The position numbers and the translations under genes were made by a program. The notes under the pieces are model-generated. The model did no database searches, was not told where the DNA came from, and saw only the letters and a list, made by a program, of their open reading frames with translations. A DNA stretch of 64,000 nt from Curvivirga sp965219885. Its GTDB lineage: Bacteria; Pseudomonadota; Alphaproteobacteria; UBA8366; Aestuariispiraceae. This document shows, piece after piece, positions 8,301 through 18,261 of this stretch; position 1 is the first letter of the stretch; every line of letters starts with the position of its first letter. Location: the NCBI RefSeq assembly GCF_965219885.1, contig NZ_CBDCOT010000009.1:496001-560000 (forward strand). Direction: 5' to 3'.

Positions 8301-9839
8301 TTAACGGATTGATGTCTCCGGCAGCTTAATGATTTCACGGACGACATCATTTGTATCCCCGGTTAAGAAATCAATTGTTGCTTTGCTTTTTTCATATTCT
8401 GCCCGTGCCAAAGCACGTTTATTTTTAGCATCAGCCAATAACTGAGCCGCATTCAACACTTCGGTACTTGTTTGTTCCCCTCTGTTAAATTGCTTTAACT
8501 CAGCTTCGTAGATACGTGTGGTTACATCCACTTCATTTACCGCTGCTTGGAAACGTCGAAAATTCTGATGAACACGGTTCACAGATGTTTCGACTGTTTT
8601 AACAATATTCAATTTCTCACTGGAGATCGCATATTTCGCCAATGTATTTGCATTCACAGCCTGACGATAATCTTCTTCTGTTTCACGAAGCCCAAGTGGA
8701 ATAGTCAAAGTAACGCCAATAGACCAATCATCAGAATCCGTCGTCACACTTCTTACTGAGGTATTTTTATAAATATCATCAGAAACCGAATAGCTCATTG
8801 TTAAATCCAGATCCGGATAACGTTGCCAATCTGCCGCTTCTACTGTTAAATCTGATGAAGTTAAATCATTATCCAACTGTTTCAATGATAGAGAATTGCG
8901 TAATGCTAAATCCGTAACCTCTTCTCTTTTAACAGAAGGTTGTACCACTTCAGGCGCCGCATTAGGTTCAATCAAGATCGTTGAATGTTCTTCTGGATTA
9001 CTGGTGATTAAGCGCATCATAGTGTTATTGGTTTCAATCACACTTGTTTGGGCAAGGATAATAGCATCATATCTCTGTGCGACACCTGTTTGTGCACGCA
9101 ATACTTCTACTTTCGCAACCAAACCAGCATCAGACAGCTTCGTCGCCAGATCTTCTTGCTTTTCAGCTAATGCCAACTGCTCCATCGCAATGGATAGATT
9201 CTGGAAAGAGCGCCAATGATCCCAGTAAGCAGACGTAACCTCGGTATAACGAGTTGCCATGGTTTCGACTTGAGCTAATTCTTGGTTAGTAAGACTTATC
9301 TTGGCTTGTTCGCGCGTTAAAGTATTAACTAAGAACCCACCATCTTTTAACAATGGTTGAGTTAAAGATAGTGTGGAAGTATCACCATCTCCATCTAAAT
9401 CAGTGCCTGATGAAACCGCATCTGTCTCTGTATAAGTTTGTGTGGCAGAAATGATCGTACCTGGTTCAAAGGTTTTGGAAACACCTACAGAAATAGAATC
9501 CTGATCACCACGAAGATTCGTAACATCATTGTCACTTCGCGCTCTGGCAGTGGTCACGGTAACCGTTGGGTCAAACGATGCATCTGCGGATTCAATTGCG
9601 GATTTTGCCGTATCCACGTTCAGATAAGTTGGCTGTAATAGAAGTTCGTTAAATACGGTTTGCTTTTGCACCTTATCCAAAGACAACGCAATTGTGTCCC
9701 CCTGGAACTCAAACTCCTTCCAATAGGGAGAAAGGTGAAATTCTTGAGCCACAGCCAGTTTTGAAAAACTCAATGCCAAAACAGCTATGCCAGCAGCTTG
9801 CCAGTTTTTATTTGAAAATATTGTCGGCGCCTTCTTCAT
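8301..9839 (-). CDS. TolC-family outer-membrane efflux channel
   Basis: 512 residues with an N-terminal signal peptide (MKKAP..., hydrophobic 'AAGIAVLALSFSKLAVA', cleavage before QEF). Long helices with repeated patterns such as 'LTREQAKISLTNQELAQVE', 'ALAEKQEDLATKLSDAGLVAK' and 'VNRVHQNFRRFQAAVNEVD' mark the outer membrane efflux protein family. It would form the trimeric exit duct of a type I secretion system, joined by the HlyD adaptor and the ABC exporters encoded in the same operon. It ends 18 bases before the small membrane protein and starts 26 bases after the cyclic-nucleotide-binding gene. Its dedicated presence argues that the mature peptide leaves the cell. Confidence 0.92.
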   Translation of the reverse strand: MKKAPTIFSNKNWQAAGIAVLALSFSKLAVAQEFHLSPYWKEFEFQGDTIALSLDKVQKQTVFNELLLQPTYLNVDTAKSAIESADASFDPTVTVTTARARSDNDVTNLRGDQDSISVGVSKTFEPGTIISATQTYTETDAVSSGTDLDGDGDTSTLSLTQPLLKDGGFLVNTLTREQAKISLTNQELAQVETMATRYTEVTSAYWDHWRSFQNLSIAMEQLALAEKQEDLATKLSDAGLVAKVEVLRAQTGVAQRYDAIILAQTSVIETNNTMMRLITSNPEEHSTILIEPNAAPEVVQPSVKREEVTDLALRNSLSLKQLDNDLTSSDLTVEAADWQRYPDLDLTMSYSVSDDIYKNTSVRSVTTDSDDWSIGVTLTIPLGLRETEEDYRQAVNANTLAKYAISSEKLNIVKTVETSVNRVHQNFRRFQAAVNEVDVTTRIYEAELKQFNRGEQTSTEVLNAAQLLADAKNKRALARAEYEKSKATIDFLTGDTNDVVREIIKLPETSIR

Positions 9840-9865
9840 TATTCCATCTCTGCGGTGATCGTTTC

Positions 9866-10402
9866 TTATCCGTTTTTAAGTTTATCAATAATCACTTTAA
9901 AACGTGTTCCGGCCAAAGTGATTTTTTCCAAAACCTGCTCATCAATCTCATCATCGATAAATTCATCATCATCTTCACTATAAGCGGAGTCGCCAGAAAT
10001 GACATTAAGATTTAATACTCGAAGACGTTGTGCCAAGAAGACGCCCAGAGCTTTATAAAAGCGCCCTTGGAACTTAGGGTTAGAATTCAGGCGCGCTTCC
10101 AAATCATCAAAATCAATTCTCAAAACCAAAATGTCTGAACTCGCCACAATGGTCGCAGAAGGTGGACGTGAATCTAATAAGGACATCTCACCAAAGACCT
10201 CACCTTGTGTAATCTCAGCCACTTTCTTACCACGGATTGTTACGTTCACTGTGCCATCAGCAATGATAAATAAATTACCGTTCTGAACATTTTCCTGAAC
10301 CAATTCATCGCCGGGTTTATATTGTTCACGATGACCAGCAGTTACCATCCAATCAATATCTTCGTCTTCCAATAACCCCAAGATATATAATACTTTTTTC
10401 AT
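9866..10402 (-). CDS. Cyclic-nucleotide-binding domain protein
   Basis: 178 residues forming one cNMP-binding (CAP/PKA-R-like) domain: 'AGHREQYKPGDELVQEN', 'LFIIADGTVNVTIRGKKVAEI', then the phosphate-binding cassette 'GEVFGEMSLLDSRPPSATIVA', which keeps the Glu and Arg that contact the sugar and phosphate. There is no DNA-binding helix-turn-helix, so it is not a Crp-type regulator. The acidic tail ('SEDDDEFIDDEIDEQ') precedes a final helix. It directly abuts the 970-residue ABC exporter gene. It may act as a separate ligand sensor for the exporter; target and ligand are inferred. Confidence 0.85.
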   Translation of the reverse strand: MKKVLYILGLLEDEDIDWMVTAGHREQYKPGDELVQENVQNGNLFIIADGTVNVTIRGKKVAEITQGEVFGEMSLLDSRPPSATIVASSDILVLRIDFDDLEARLNSNPKFQGRFYKALGVFLAQRLRVLNLNVISGDSAYSEDDDEFIDDEIDEQVLEKITLAGTRFKVIIDKLKNG

Positions 10403-13315
10403 TTAAGCCTCCTCTGTGACGGTTTGTTTTTTTGCCATAGAAGCAAACAAACCATCCAGTTTCATGAGTTCTTCATAATTACCCTGCTCTAGGATTTTGC
10501 CCTCTCCCAGCACAATAATTTTATCTGCATCAACAATGGTTGATAATCGATGCGCAATTACCACACGCGTTACTTTTCGGCGTCTCAAACTCTCTGTCAC
10601 AATTTTTTGAGTTTTATTATCCAGTGCAGATGTGGCTTCATCGAAAAATACAATTGAAGGATTTTGCGCCAAAGCACGCGCAATCATCAAACGTTGTTTT
10701 TGTCCACCTGATAAAGTTCCGCCCCCTTCAGGCACAACCGTATGCAATCCCATGGGAAACCCTTTGATATCATCGGCAAGGCCCGCATCTTCAGCGGCTT
10801 CCCATGCCTCATCCATGCTCATTTTAGAAGCACCAATGATATTATGATAAATTGTTCCTGCACTGACTGAAGATTCTTGTAGAACCACGCCGATTTGGCG
10901 GCGAATACCAACCATATCCAATTTCGCTGTATCATTGCGATCATAGAGGATTTGACCGGATTCAGGTGTTTCAAATCCCAACAATAGTTTGAACATTGTC
11001 GATTTACCGCAACCTGATTGTCCTACAACAGCTATGAATTCACCCGGTAGAATTCGTAAGCTGACATCATCCAAAATAACAGGTGTGTCTTCGGAATATC
11101 GGAATTTCACATGAGAAAGTTCGATCAAACCTTCCAATGGGGGGGGCGTTTTCTTACCGCTTCCGGACTCAACTTCGGCTTCCAAAATAGGACGCGCCAA
11201 TTCACGTTTCGCCATTTGTTGATGGATGGTTATAAAACTTGAAAAGAAATTCACCACACCACCGACAACCGCACTGAAGGCACCTTGAATAGCAAAGAAA
11301 CTACCAACAGTCAGAAGGCTGGGTGCCAATGGATCCAACTCACGTAAATCAATACTTTCCTTAATCATTGTGCCGGCAAAATAATATAGCGCAATCGTAC
11401 TAAAAGTCTGAATGAACGTATTAATCATTGAAGAATATTGCTGCAACTGGGCAACTTTATAATTATCCTTCAGTTGCTGGCCATATCTTTTACTCCATTG
11501 CGCAAAAGCTCTCGGTTCCGCACCAGCAATTTGTAATTTGGAAATACCTTTCACCATCTGCACCATAAAGCCAAATAGGTGACCACTGGCGCGTTCTTGT
11601 TTCAATGCAATCTTTCGAATTACGAAAGAGAAAGAAACTGAAATAATACTGGTTAGAACCGCAGCAATCAGCGCTAAAAATGCAAGTTTTGATGAATAGT
11701 AAAAACACATTAATAACATCATCAAAACAGATAGTAATGAGAATCCAGCATTAATCACCGTACCGGAAAAACCAGCACTAATTTCCGAAATCATCATCGA
11801 CCGATTAAGTAAATCACCACTGCTGTAATTACGATAGAAACGTGTCGGCAGCTTTAACAATCTATCCATGATCATGGATTGCAGCTGGGCCGTCATGGCA
11901 GTTTGAATGCGAAGCGAAATAATACCTTGAGAAAGCGAGAAGAAGAATAATCCCAAAGACATACAACTCATGCCAATTGCCAGATCAACCATCAGATCCT
12001 TATTCGCATCCGGTATCACCTGGTCCACCAGTAATCTATTCGCAATAGGCGTGAATAAACCCAATAATCCCGACAGGAAGGATAAGGCAAACATTAAAAT
12101 AAAATCAGTCGTGAATGGCTTGTAAGTAAACCGCGCCAATTTCATAAAACTTGTAGATTCTTCTTTATCTAGCGGCATAGGTCGAATGAAATAGTAAGCC
12201 TCTTCATTCAGTTCCAAATCCATATCCAGATCAAGCGGAATCATCTCACGCGTTTCCGGATCAAAGAAAAAGTAACGACGGACCAACCCACCATATTGAG
12301 CAAGGTTTAACAAGGCCATTGGTTTTCCTGTTTTCTTTTCAAAACAGAGAATATTACCAACATCATCCTTCCACCATTCGCCGATCAGGCGCACATGACG
12401 CATGCGCACACCTGAATCACGACAAATACGTTCAATCTGACCATCCACCGACAGGTTTTGATCCACCGGAATATCAAGATTGAATTCTAATTTCGCGAAA
12501 TGCCCAATAACCTCTAGAACTGTCTGAAGATCATTCTCATGTTCTTGAGGTTGCCAAACGGATTTATCTTCAAGTTTCAGATTATCGACAGCATCACGTT
12601 TGTTGCGCTCAATCTCTTTTTGCAGACGTTTGAAACGATTTCTCTCTGCGCGTTCTTGATCCAAGATACGATGGTAATACAAGGCAACCATTGCAGATTG
12701 TAGGCTTAACAAGCCATCTAGATCTGCCGATTTCAGCTTTTCAACCTCTTCAAAACGACCTTTAAGATCTTCTGCCGCTATGAAATGCAGCGCATTCGTC
12801 GCATAAAAGATCAGATTGCCATCTTCTGCACCAACAGGCAGCACCTTCTCTTTATCGAAAGTAATCTTTCCTGTTTCCAGAACCAATCGATAAAATCCAG
12901 CATTTTTAGGGCGGAACTTTTGCCCATCACTATATTCCAGTTCATCAAGCTGTTCGGTTTTTTCGTAATAATCTTGAATCTGTAGTTTACTGATAAAGCT
13001 ACCAACTTTTTCACACCAGCTTTCCAAAGCTTCCATATATTTAGAAGCTTTAGAAGAAACTAACGTTTTCTTACTGACATCTTGAAGTTCTGCATCTTCC
13101 ACGGGTTCCGCAACCATTGTGAAATCTGCATCTTCCAGTGGATAAGTTCCGCCCCAGATAAGTGAACCCGCATGGCACGTCATCACATAATGACGTTGCC
13201 CAACCATTTCGCCATCGGCAAGTCGCACCAAATACAAGGCCAACGATCCTTGATCGATAAGATAGCCACTATCCTTGTCTTCCAGTCTCAGTATATCATG
13301 TCCTGTTAATTTCAT
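10403..13315 (-). CDS. NHLM-type peptide ABC exporter, permease/ATP-binding (no peptidase)
   Basis: 970 residues. About 390 N-terminal residues, absent from ordinary exporters, are typical of the NHLM bacteriocin ATP-binding protein family and begin with a strand-rich cNMP-domain-like segment ('GYLIDQGSLALYLVRLADGE'). A type I exporter membrane domain follows (about 400-690, 'FKLLLGF' before the ATPase). The nucleotide-binding domain has Walker A GQSGCGKST, signature LSGGQKQR, Walker B 'SIVFFDEATSALD' and H-loop 'VVIAHRLST'. With the peptidase-bearing ABC protein just upstream (8 bases apart) it likely forms a heterodimer that exports the modified peptide. Confidence 0.92.
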   Translation of the reverse strand: MKLTGHDILRLEDKDSGYLIDQGSLALYLVRLADGEMVGQRHYVMTCHAGSLIWGGTYPLEDADFTMVAEPVEDAELQDVSKKTLVSSKASKYMEALESWCEKVGSFISKLQIQDYYEKTEQLDELEYSDGQKFRPKNAGFYRLVLETGKITFDKEKVLPVGAEDGNLIFYATNALHFIAAEDLKGRFEEVEKLKSADLDGLLSLQSAMVALYYHRILDQERAERNRFKRLQKEIERNKRDAVDNLKLEDKSVWQPQEHENDLQTVLEVIGHFAKLEFNLDIPVDQNLSVDGQIERICRDSGVRMRHVRLIGEWWKDDVGNILCFEKKTGKPMALLNLAQYGGLVRRYFFFDPETREMIPLDLDMDLELNEEAYYFIRPMPLDKEESTSFMKLARFTYKPFTTDFILMFALSFLSGLLGLFTPIANRLLVDQVIPDANKDLMVDLAIGMSCMSLGLFFFSLSQGIISLRIQTAMTAQLQSMIMDRLLKLPTRFYRNYSSGDLLNRSMMISEISAGFSGTVINAGFSLLSVLMMLLMCFYYSSKLAFLALIAAVLTSIISVSFSFVIRKIALKQERASGHLFGFMVQMVKGISKLQIAGAEPRAFAQWSKRYGQQLKDNYKVAQLQQYSSMINTFIQTFSTIALYYFAGTMIKESIDLRELDPLAPSLLTVGSFFAIQGAFSAVVGGVVNFFSSFITIHQQMAKRELARPILEAEVESGSGKKTPPPLEGLIELSHVKFRYSEDTPVILDDVSLRILPGEFIAVVGQSGCGKSTMFKLLLGFETPESGQILYDRNDTAKLDMVGIRRQIGVVLQESSVSAGTIYHNIIGASKMSMDEAWEAAEDAGLADDIKGFPMGLHTVVPEGGGTLSGGQKQRLMIARALAQNPSIVFFDEATSALDNKTQKIVTESLRRRKVTRVVIAHRLSTIVDADKIIVLGEGKILEQGNYEELMKLDGLFASMAKKQTVTEEA

Positions 13316-13323
13316 GGCCTGAC

Positions 13324-15561
13324 CTACTGCATCTTCACTAGTTTCGCATATGCACCATCGGCAGCATAAAGAGTTTCATGGTCTCCCACCTCTTTTACCT
13401 TACCTTTTTGCATCACGATGATTTTATGACAATTTCGAATGGTACTAAGACGATGAGCAACGATTAAAGCACTACATCCACGGCGGTGAATATTACGCAT
13501 GATCTTGGCTTCTGTTTCCACATCCAGCGCACTGGTCGCTTCATCCATAATCAGGAAGGTTGGACGACGTACCAAACAACGGGCAATTTCCAAACGCTGT
13601 CGTTGGCCACCACTTAAGTTACCACCACCTTCTTCAATATCCGCATCAAGACCACCTGGCATAGCCAAAACTTGATCCAAAATAGCAGCATCTTCCAGCG
13701 CTTCTTTAAGCCATTCATCCCCAATGGTATTATCCCAAAGTGTAAGATTTTCTCGCACTGTGCCAGGGAAAAGAAGGAAATCTTGCTCAATGAAAGCAAC
13801 TGAGTTGGTTAAAATTTCCGATGGGATACGTTCCCGATTGATACTATTGAACGCCACATCACCTGACCAAGGTGGAATCAAACCTGCCACCAGCCGGGCA
13901 ATTGTGGATTTACCACAACCGGAACTTCCTACCAAGGCCACTCGTTCACCCGGCTTAATCTCCAGATTAAAGTCTCCAATCAAGGCGGGTTCAATTGGAC
14001 TATACCCGTAGTTCAAATCTTTGATACTGAGTGTCCCATCCAGACGGATATTTAGATTTTCAAGCTGTTTAGTTTCTTCTTCCGTTGGTTTTTGGCCTTC
14101 ATTTCCAAAGAGCTGATCACGCGTTGGGTGTTCCAAAACATCTTCCAACCGAACCACGCTACCGCGGATTTCTTGCATCTGCACCACAAGTCCTAATACA
14201 CCTTGAATAGGACCAAGGAACTGTCCCATGATCAAGTTAAAGGCCATCAAGGTACCAATGGTCATATTGCCATTGATAACTTCCAATCCCCCTAATACCA
14301 AGGTGATCGTGCTCACGATAGAGGATGATAAAGTTGGGAAAATCGAAAACATGCGACTGTCCATCGACAGTTTCAAACTGGCATTGGAAGATGCAGAAAA
14401 ATATCCCGCCCATTTCTCAAAGAAAGTACTTTCCATGCCAGATGCTTTAATAGATTCAATATTTTGAATAGCCGCAATGGTCGCACCTTGCACCTTACCT
14501 TGTTCTTTGGCGATCCGCATATTGGCTTCCACCCGCCGGGCTGACATAGAACGGATCAACGCAAAGTTAATCACCGTCGATAAAACACCAATAGATGTGA
14601 TCATTGGATTGTAAGAAAACAAAATAATCCCAAAGAACACCATCGACACCAAACCAACGGCCGTGGAGCTCATCTGCCCTGCCATCAGAGAGACAACCAT
14701 ATCATTCAAGCCACTGCGATTTACAACATCCCCGACATAACGTTGGGTGTAGAAGTGATAAGGTAACTTTAAAAGATGTTGATAAAATTCAGCATAGAGC
14801 TTTGCAGAAAGCCCCATAGTCAAACGACGTGAAAACAACCCACTGATAGATTGCAAAATCAATTGGAAGACCATCACCACCACCATGGCGACCAACATCG
14901 GCCGGAGCCAGTCGTAATGTTCTTCGGTAATAATAGAATCAATAAAGAATTTAGAGAAAACCGCCTGCACCAGTCCCGGTATAATGCCAACAATACCTGC
15001 CAAAATCATAAAACCAATTGCCTTCTCGCTGCCAGCAATCCGTTTTAATAGCAAAGGTAATGGATTAGGCTGTGACCCTTCTTCTACAAATTCTTCAGTC
15101 GGCGTAAAGGTTAGTACCACCCCCGTATATCCTGCGCCGAATTCCTCATGAGTCAGTTTTCGATGCCCGACCGCAGGGTCATTCACATGGATATATTTTT
15201 CGCCAATTTTCTCAACAACAAGGAAGTGATTAAATTCCCAAAAAACGATCAATGGGAATTTCATATCCTTTAGTTTTTCCATCCCCTTACTATAGCCTTT
15301 TGCTTGCAGGCCATATTTTCGGGCAGCTTTCAAAATATTTGACGCCTTACTACCGTCGCGGGATACACCACAATCTGAGCGAAGCTTGGTCAAAGGAACA
15401 AACCTCTTATAATAGCCCAAGATCATTGCCAAAGATGCAGCACCACATTCCACAGCTTCCATCTGCAAAACAAATGGGGTGCGGTTTTCACGTAATACAG
15501 ACTGCTTTCCCTGTAATGCGATATTAAGAACAAATGTCAGTAATCTAGACAGGAGGTGCAT
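13324..15561 (-). CDS. NHLM-type peptidase-containing ABC exporter (C39 leader peptidase)
   Basis: 745 residues. The N-terminal C39 cysteine peptidase (about 25-155) has the catalytic Cys39 in 'MEAVECGAASLAMILGYY', His112 in 'FNHFLVVEK' and Asp128 in 'VNDPAVG'. A six-helix membrane domain (about 175-460) and an ATPase domain follow, with GSSGCGKST, LSGGQRQR, 'FLIMDEATSALD' and 'IVAHRLST'. Such proteins cut leader peptides after a double glycine during export. The precursor in this operon has exactly such a site ('EAVAGG', residues 178-183). It overlaps the adaptor gene by 17 bases. Function is secure from domains and context. Confidence 0.95.
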   Translation of the reverse strand: MHLLSRLLTFVLNIALQGKQSVLRENRTPFVLQMEAVECGAASLAMILGYYKRFVPLTKLRSDCGVSRDGSKASNILKAARKYGLQAKGYSKGMEKLKDMKFPLIVFWEFNHFLVVEKIGEKYIHVNDPAVGHRKLTHEEFGAGYTGVVLTFTPTEEFVEEGSQPNPLPLLLKRIAGSEKAIGFMILAGIVGIIPGLVQAVFSKFFIDSIITEEHYDWLRPMLVAMVVVMVFQLILQSISGLFSRRLTMGLSAKLYAEFYQHLLKLPYHFYTQRYVGDVVNRSGLNDMVVSLMAGQMSSTAVGLVSMVFFGIILFSYNPMITSIGVLSTVINFALIRSMSARRVEANMRIAKEQGKVQGATIAAIQNIESIKASGMESTFFEKWAGYFSASSNASLKLSMDSRMFSIFPTLSSSIVSTITLVLGGLEVINGNMTIGTLMAFNLIMGQFLGPIQGVLGLVVQMQEIRGSVVRLEDVLEHPTRDQLFGNEGQKPTEEETKQLENLNIRLDGTLSIKDLNYGYSPIEPALIGDFNLEIKPGERVALVGSSGCGKSTIARLVAGLIPPWSGDVAFNSINRERIPSEILTNSVAFIEQDFLLFPGTVRENLTLWDNTIGDEWLKEALEDAAILDQVLAMPGGLDADIEEGGGNLSGGQRQRLEIARCLVRRPTFLIMDEATSALDVETEAKIMRNIHRRGCSALIVAHRLSTIRNCHKIIVMQKGKVKEVGDHETLYAADGAYAKLVKMQ

Positions 15562-17293
15562 TATTGCTTTCCCCCATCAACCATTTACGCAGTAACGGTA
15601 CCACAAATGTAATCGGTGGTCGTTCTTCCACCGTCACACGACAACTGGTTGTTGTTCCCGCTGTAATTTCCCCATCATACCCTTTTGATGTCCATTGATA
15701 TTTTTCTGGATTATCAGGGTTTTTATTAAGTTTAGCTGTCACAAGAATCGTTCCGCCTTTTTCCAATAAGGCAGCGGCAACGTCTTTATTTCCCGTCAGA
15801 CTTAAGACACCTTCCGATGTTACTGGATAAGCAGAAACAGAAATGGCTTCACCAACGATACTACCAAAACGCTGACGCTCCACATTGGATGGGCTCATTC
15901 GGATCTTCATCCCTTTTTGTACTTTTTTACCATCCCCAATGGTGAAAAAGCATAGATGTTTAAGGTCTTCATCCTTCACCACACCGCCTAAATTCATCAC
16001 GGTTGCAAAGGATGGAATATTGTTTTCCGTCAACAAGTCTTCGTCATTCACTTCCAGAAAATATTCCGTATTATTTGTAGAATAAATGTCAAAGACACGT
16101 AAATTTCGAATTGGTTCAACGCGAACAGTATTTTCTTGATCAAAGATACCTAATGCCAAAAGCGCATTTTGAATTTTCTCTGCCGTTGGTGGGAAATGGA
16201 TGTCATGTGTGGTAAATCCATCATAAACTAAAGAGAATGTGCCTTTTGATACATCCTCTCCGATGACAAGACGCTTGAACGGTTTTGTCGATTCAATTTG
16301 CATGATTGCTAGACGTTCACCACTGCCTAAATTTTCACCAACAGATGAACTTACTTCCAACACGCGTCCCGTATAATTACTATGAACGGATTGAAGGCGG
16401 AAATGACGCTCCTTGGTCAGTCGAATATTCGCAGCTAACTCCGTCAATTCCATTGATTTGCGATGTTCTTCAATCTCGAATTCTTGATTGATCTTTTCGC
16501 GCTTGATTAATTCTTGCTGTAGTCGTGAATTTAGTTGTGTGAGTTCTTGCAAGAAACGGATATCTTGCTGCTCAGTATCCAAAAGACGGACTTGCGTACT
16601 ATTCTTACGCAAGTTCATCTCAGAAATACGACTTTCTGTATCTGTCAGCGTCGCTTGCATCTGCAATCTTTGAGAGTCAGATGCCGCCCCTTCTTCGATA
16701 AGTTCGGTGATCGCATCTAACTGCTTTTTCTGTGAACGATATAGCTCATCCAATAATTGTTGATTACGTTCCAGACTATCAGCCTCTTCCCGCGCATTCG
16801 AACGTGTCTGACTTTTCAACTTATTTCTCAATGCTTCGATAGCAAGAGTTTCATCATTCAAAGATTTAATCGTTGTATTCACCAACGCAATTTCCAAATC
16901 GCGTTTATTTCGAGAAATTTCCAATGTGTCCTGATTAAATATCTGTTTCGCATGATAGCGTGCAATATCTGTATTCAACTGGCGCGCTTGATCCGGATCA
17001 TTTAATACTGCCATGACCTCACCGGCATCTACCTGTTCCCCAATGTCGGCATGAATGGAGAAAACAGTGCCACTACCAAGTGCTTGAACTGTCTTGATAC
17101 TGCCTGGTTTTACTAAAATACCAAACCCATCCACCGTAACCGGAATACGAGATAACAACCCCCAGGCAATAACCACGATCAATACACCAACAAGAGAGGC
17201 AAGTGTCCACACTGAACGTGGCGTCACGACCACAAGTAATTGATCGAGGCTTTCCGGTTCATGAAGTTTATCAAGAGATTTTTTACGAAACAT
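15545..17293 (-). CDS. HlyD-family periplasmic adaptor of the peptide exporter
   Basis: 582 residues. A single membrane helix at about 30-48 ('VWTLASLVGVLIVVIAWGLL') is followed by a biotinyl-lipoyl half ('VQALGSGTVFSIHADIGEQV'), a long coiled-coil hairpin (about 85-290) and the second lipoyl half ('HSNYTGRVLEVSSSVGENLG'). About 120 extra residues follow before the C-terminal barrel ('KGMKIRMSPSNVERQRFGSI'). This layout is that of NHLM-system secretion proteins. It would span the periplasm between the ABC exporters and the TolC channel. It overlaps the peptidase-exporter gene, so their production is coupled. Confidence 0.92.
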   Translation of the reverse strand: MFRKKSLDKLHEPESLDQLLVVVTPRSVWTLASLVGVLIVVIAWGLLSRIPVTVDGFGILVKPGSIKTVQALGSGTVFSIHADIGEQVDAGEVMAVLNDPDQARQLNTDIARYHAKQIFNQDTLEISRNKRDLEIALVNTTIKSLNDETLAIEALRNKLKSQTRSNAREEADSLERNQQLLDELYRSQKKQLDAITELIEEGAASDSQRLQMQATLTDTESRISEMNLRKNSTQVRLLDTEQQDIRFLQELTQLNSRLQQELIKREKINQEFEIEEHRKSMELTELAANIRLTKERHFRLQSVHSNYTGRVLEVSSSVGENLGSGERLAIMQIESTKPFKRLVIGEDVSKGTFSLVYDGFTTHDIHFPPTAEKIQNALLALGIFDQENTVRVEPIRNLRVFDIYSTNNTEYFLEVNDEDLLTENNIPSFATVMNLGGVVKDEDLKHLCFFTIGDGKKVQKGMKIRMSPSNVERQRFGSIVGEAISVSAYPVTSEGVLSLTGNKDVAAALLEKGGTILVTAKLNKNPDNPEKYQWTSKGYDGEITAGTTTSCRVTVEERPPITFVVPLLRKWLMGESNNAPPV

Positions 17294-17325
17294 ATTTTTT
17301 TACGCCAAGTCAAACATTAAAAATG

Positions 17326-18261
17326 TTAGACCCATACGGCCTCCTCTTGCGTTTGCAGCAACTTGAATGCACCTTTTGAATAATCAATTTTTGTTGCTAA
17401 CGGCCCTAAATATCGTTCACAAAACTGCATCATTTGCTTATGACGAATAGAAGCGCCTAACTTAACTCTTTTATAACCTACTCTTTGTGCCTCAATACCA
17501 GCATGATACCACAACTTCACAAGCAGTAAATTTTGTTGAAATTTTGGATGAATATAACTCACACTGAAACGTGCTGTTTCTGCATCAATTTTATGCGTAA
17601 AATGCCAACCGATAATTTCCTCATTACAACGCAAAACAAAACTCAATTCAGGAATTATGGCTTTCCCATCCAAGCCTTGATATTGATGTTTTGAGGGAGA
17701 TAACTCTGTCGGGATCCATGAAGCGGATTGCAATCTAGCCAGTTCTAATTCGCTGACATTATGCCAATAAGAAATCTGATAGTCGTCCTGTGCGTCTTTA
17801 ATATCTTCTACCCAATTGGCACTGACTAATTTTTCTATTTCAATATCAAATAGCATCATTCTTAGATTTGATGCCGGCCATCCCAGTTTTCTTAAAAGAT
17901 TTTCAACTGGCTGAGGTTGATCATCTTTGACCGTATATTTCAATTCTACAGATTGGATATCAAGTGCAGATAAGCGCATTTCCAGTAATTGCAACATTTC
18001 TTGGGCAATTCCAGTTTTTCTGCATTCTTTGCGTACAAAAACGGATAAAATATCCGCAATACGTTTATGCGGGTCCACCTTACTGATTAATAAACCTTCA
18101 GGATGAGTTTCATTTTCTGAAACAATACAAATTAAACCTGAATTTCCGCTAGGCTCATTCAGCAATACTCGATATTCAGGAAAGGTCATCGCCTTGAATT
18201 TTTCGATATTTTCCCCATCTAGAACGATCCTAGCGCCCATAATAAACCCTGTTTCTATCAT
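17326..18261 (-). CDS. Tandem GNAT acyltransferase of the RiPP operon
   Basis: 311 residues with two GNAT-like halves. The first has 'RIADILSVFVRKECRKTGIAQEML', where R-x-x-G-I-A is the acyl-CoA/acyl-donor pyrophosphate loop. The second has 'RFSVSYIHPKFQQNLLLVKLWYHAGIE'. It is the first gene of the operon. Related GNATs join fatty-acyl or polyketide chains to RiPP peptides in goadvionin (GdvG) and in the selidamides, which matches the acyl-AMP ligase, ACP and PKS genes at the operon's other end. An alternative start at 18240 (M8) has an AGGG sequence 8 bases upstream and may be the real one. GNAT fold is clear; peptide-lipidating role is inference. Confidence 0.82.
   Translation of the reverse strand: MIETGFIMGARIVLDGENIEKFKAMTFPEYRVLLNEPSGNSGLICIVSENETHPEGLLISKVDPHKRIADILSVFVRKECRKTGIAQEMLQLLEMRLSALDIQSVELKYTVKDDQPQPVENLLRKLGWPASNLRMMLFDIEIEKLVSANWVEDIKDAQDDYQISYWHNVSELELARLQSASWIPTELSPSKHQYQGLDGKAIIPELSFVLRCNEEIIGWHFTHKIDAETARFSVSYIHPKFQQNLLLVKLWYHAGIEAQRVGYKRVKLGASIRHKQMMQFCERYLGPLATKIDYSKGAFKLLQTQEEAVWV

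Noticed and set aside
17310..17325. Small AACATT-AAA-AATGTT inverted repeat before the GNAT stop as a terminator
   Set aside because: Only six A-T-rich pairs and no following T-run on the minus strand; genes on both sides look co-transcribed.
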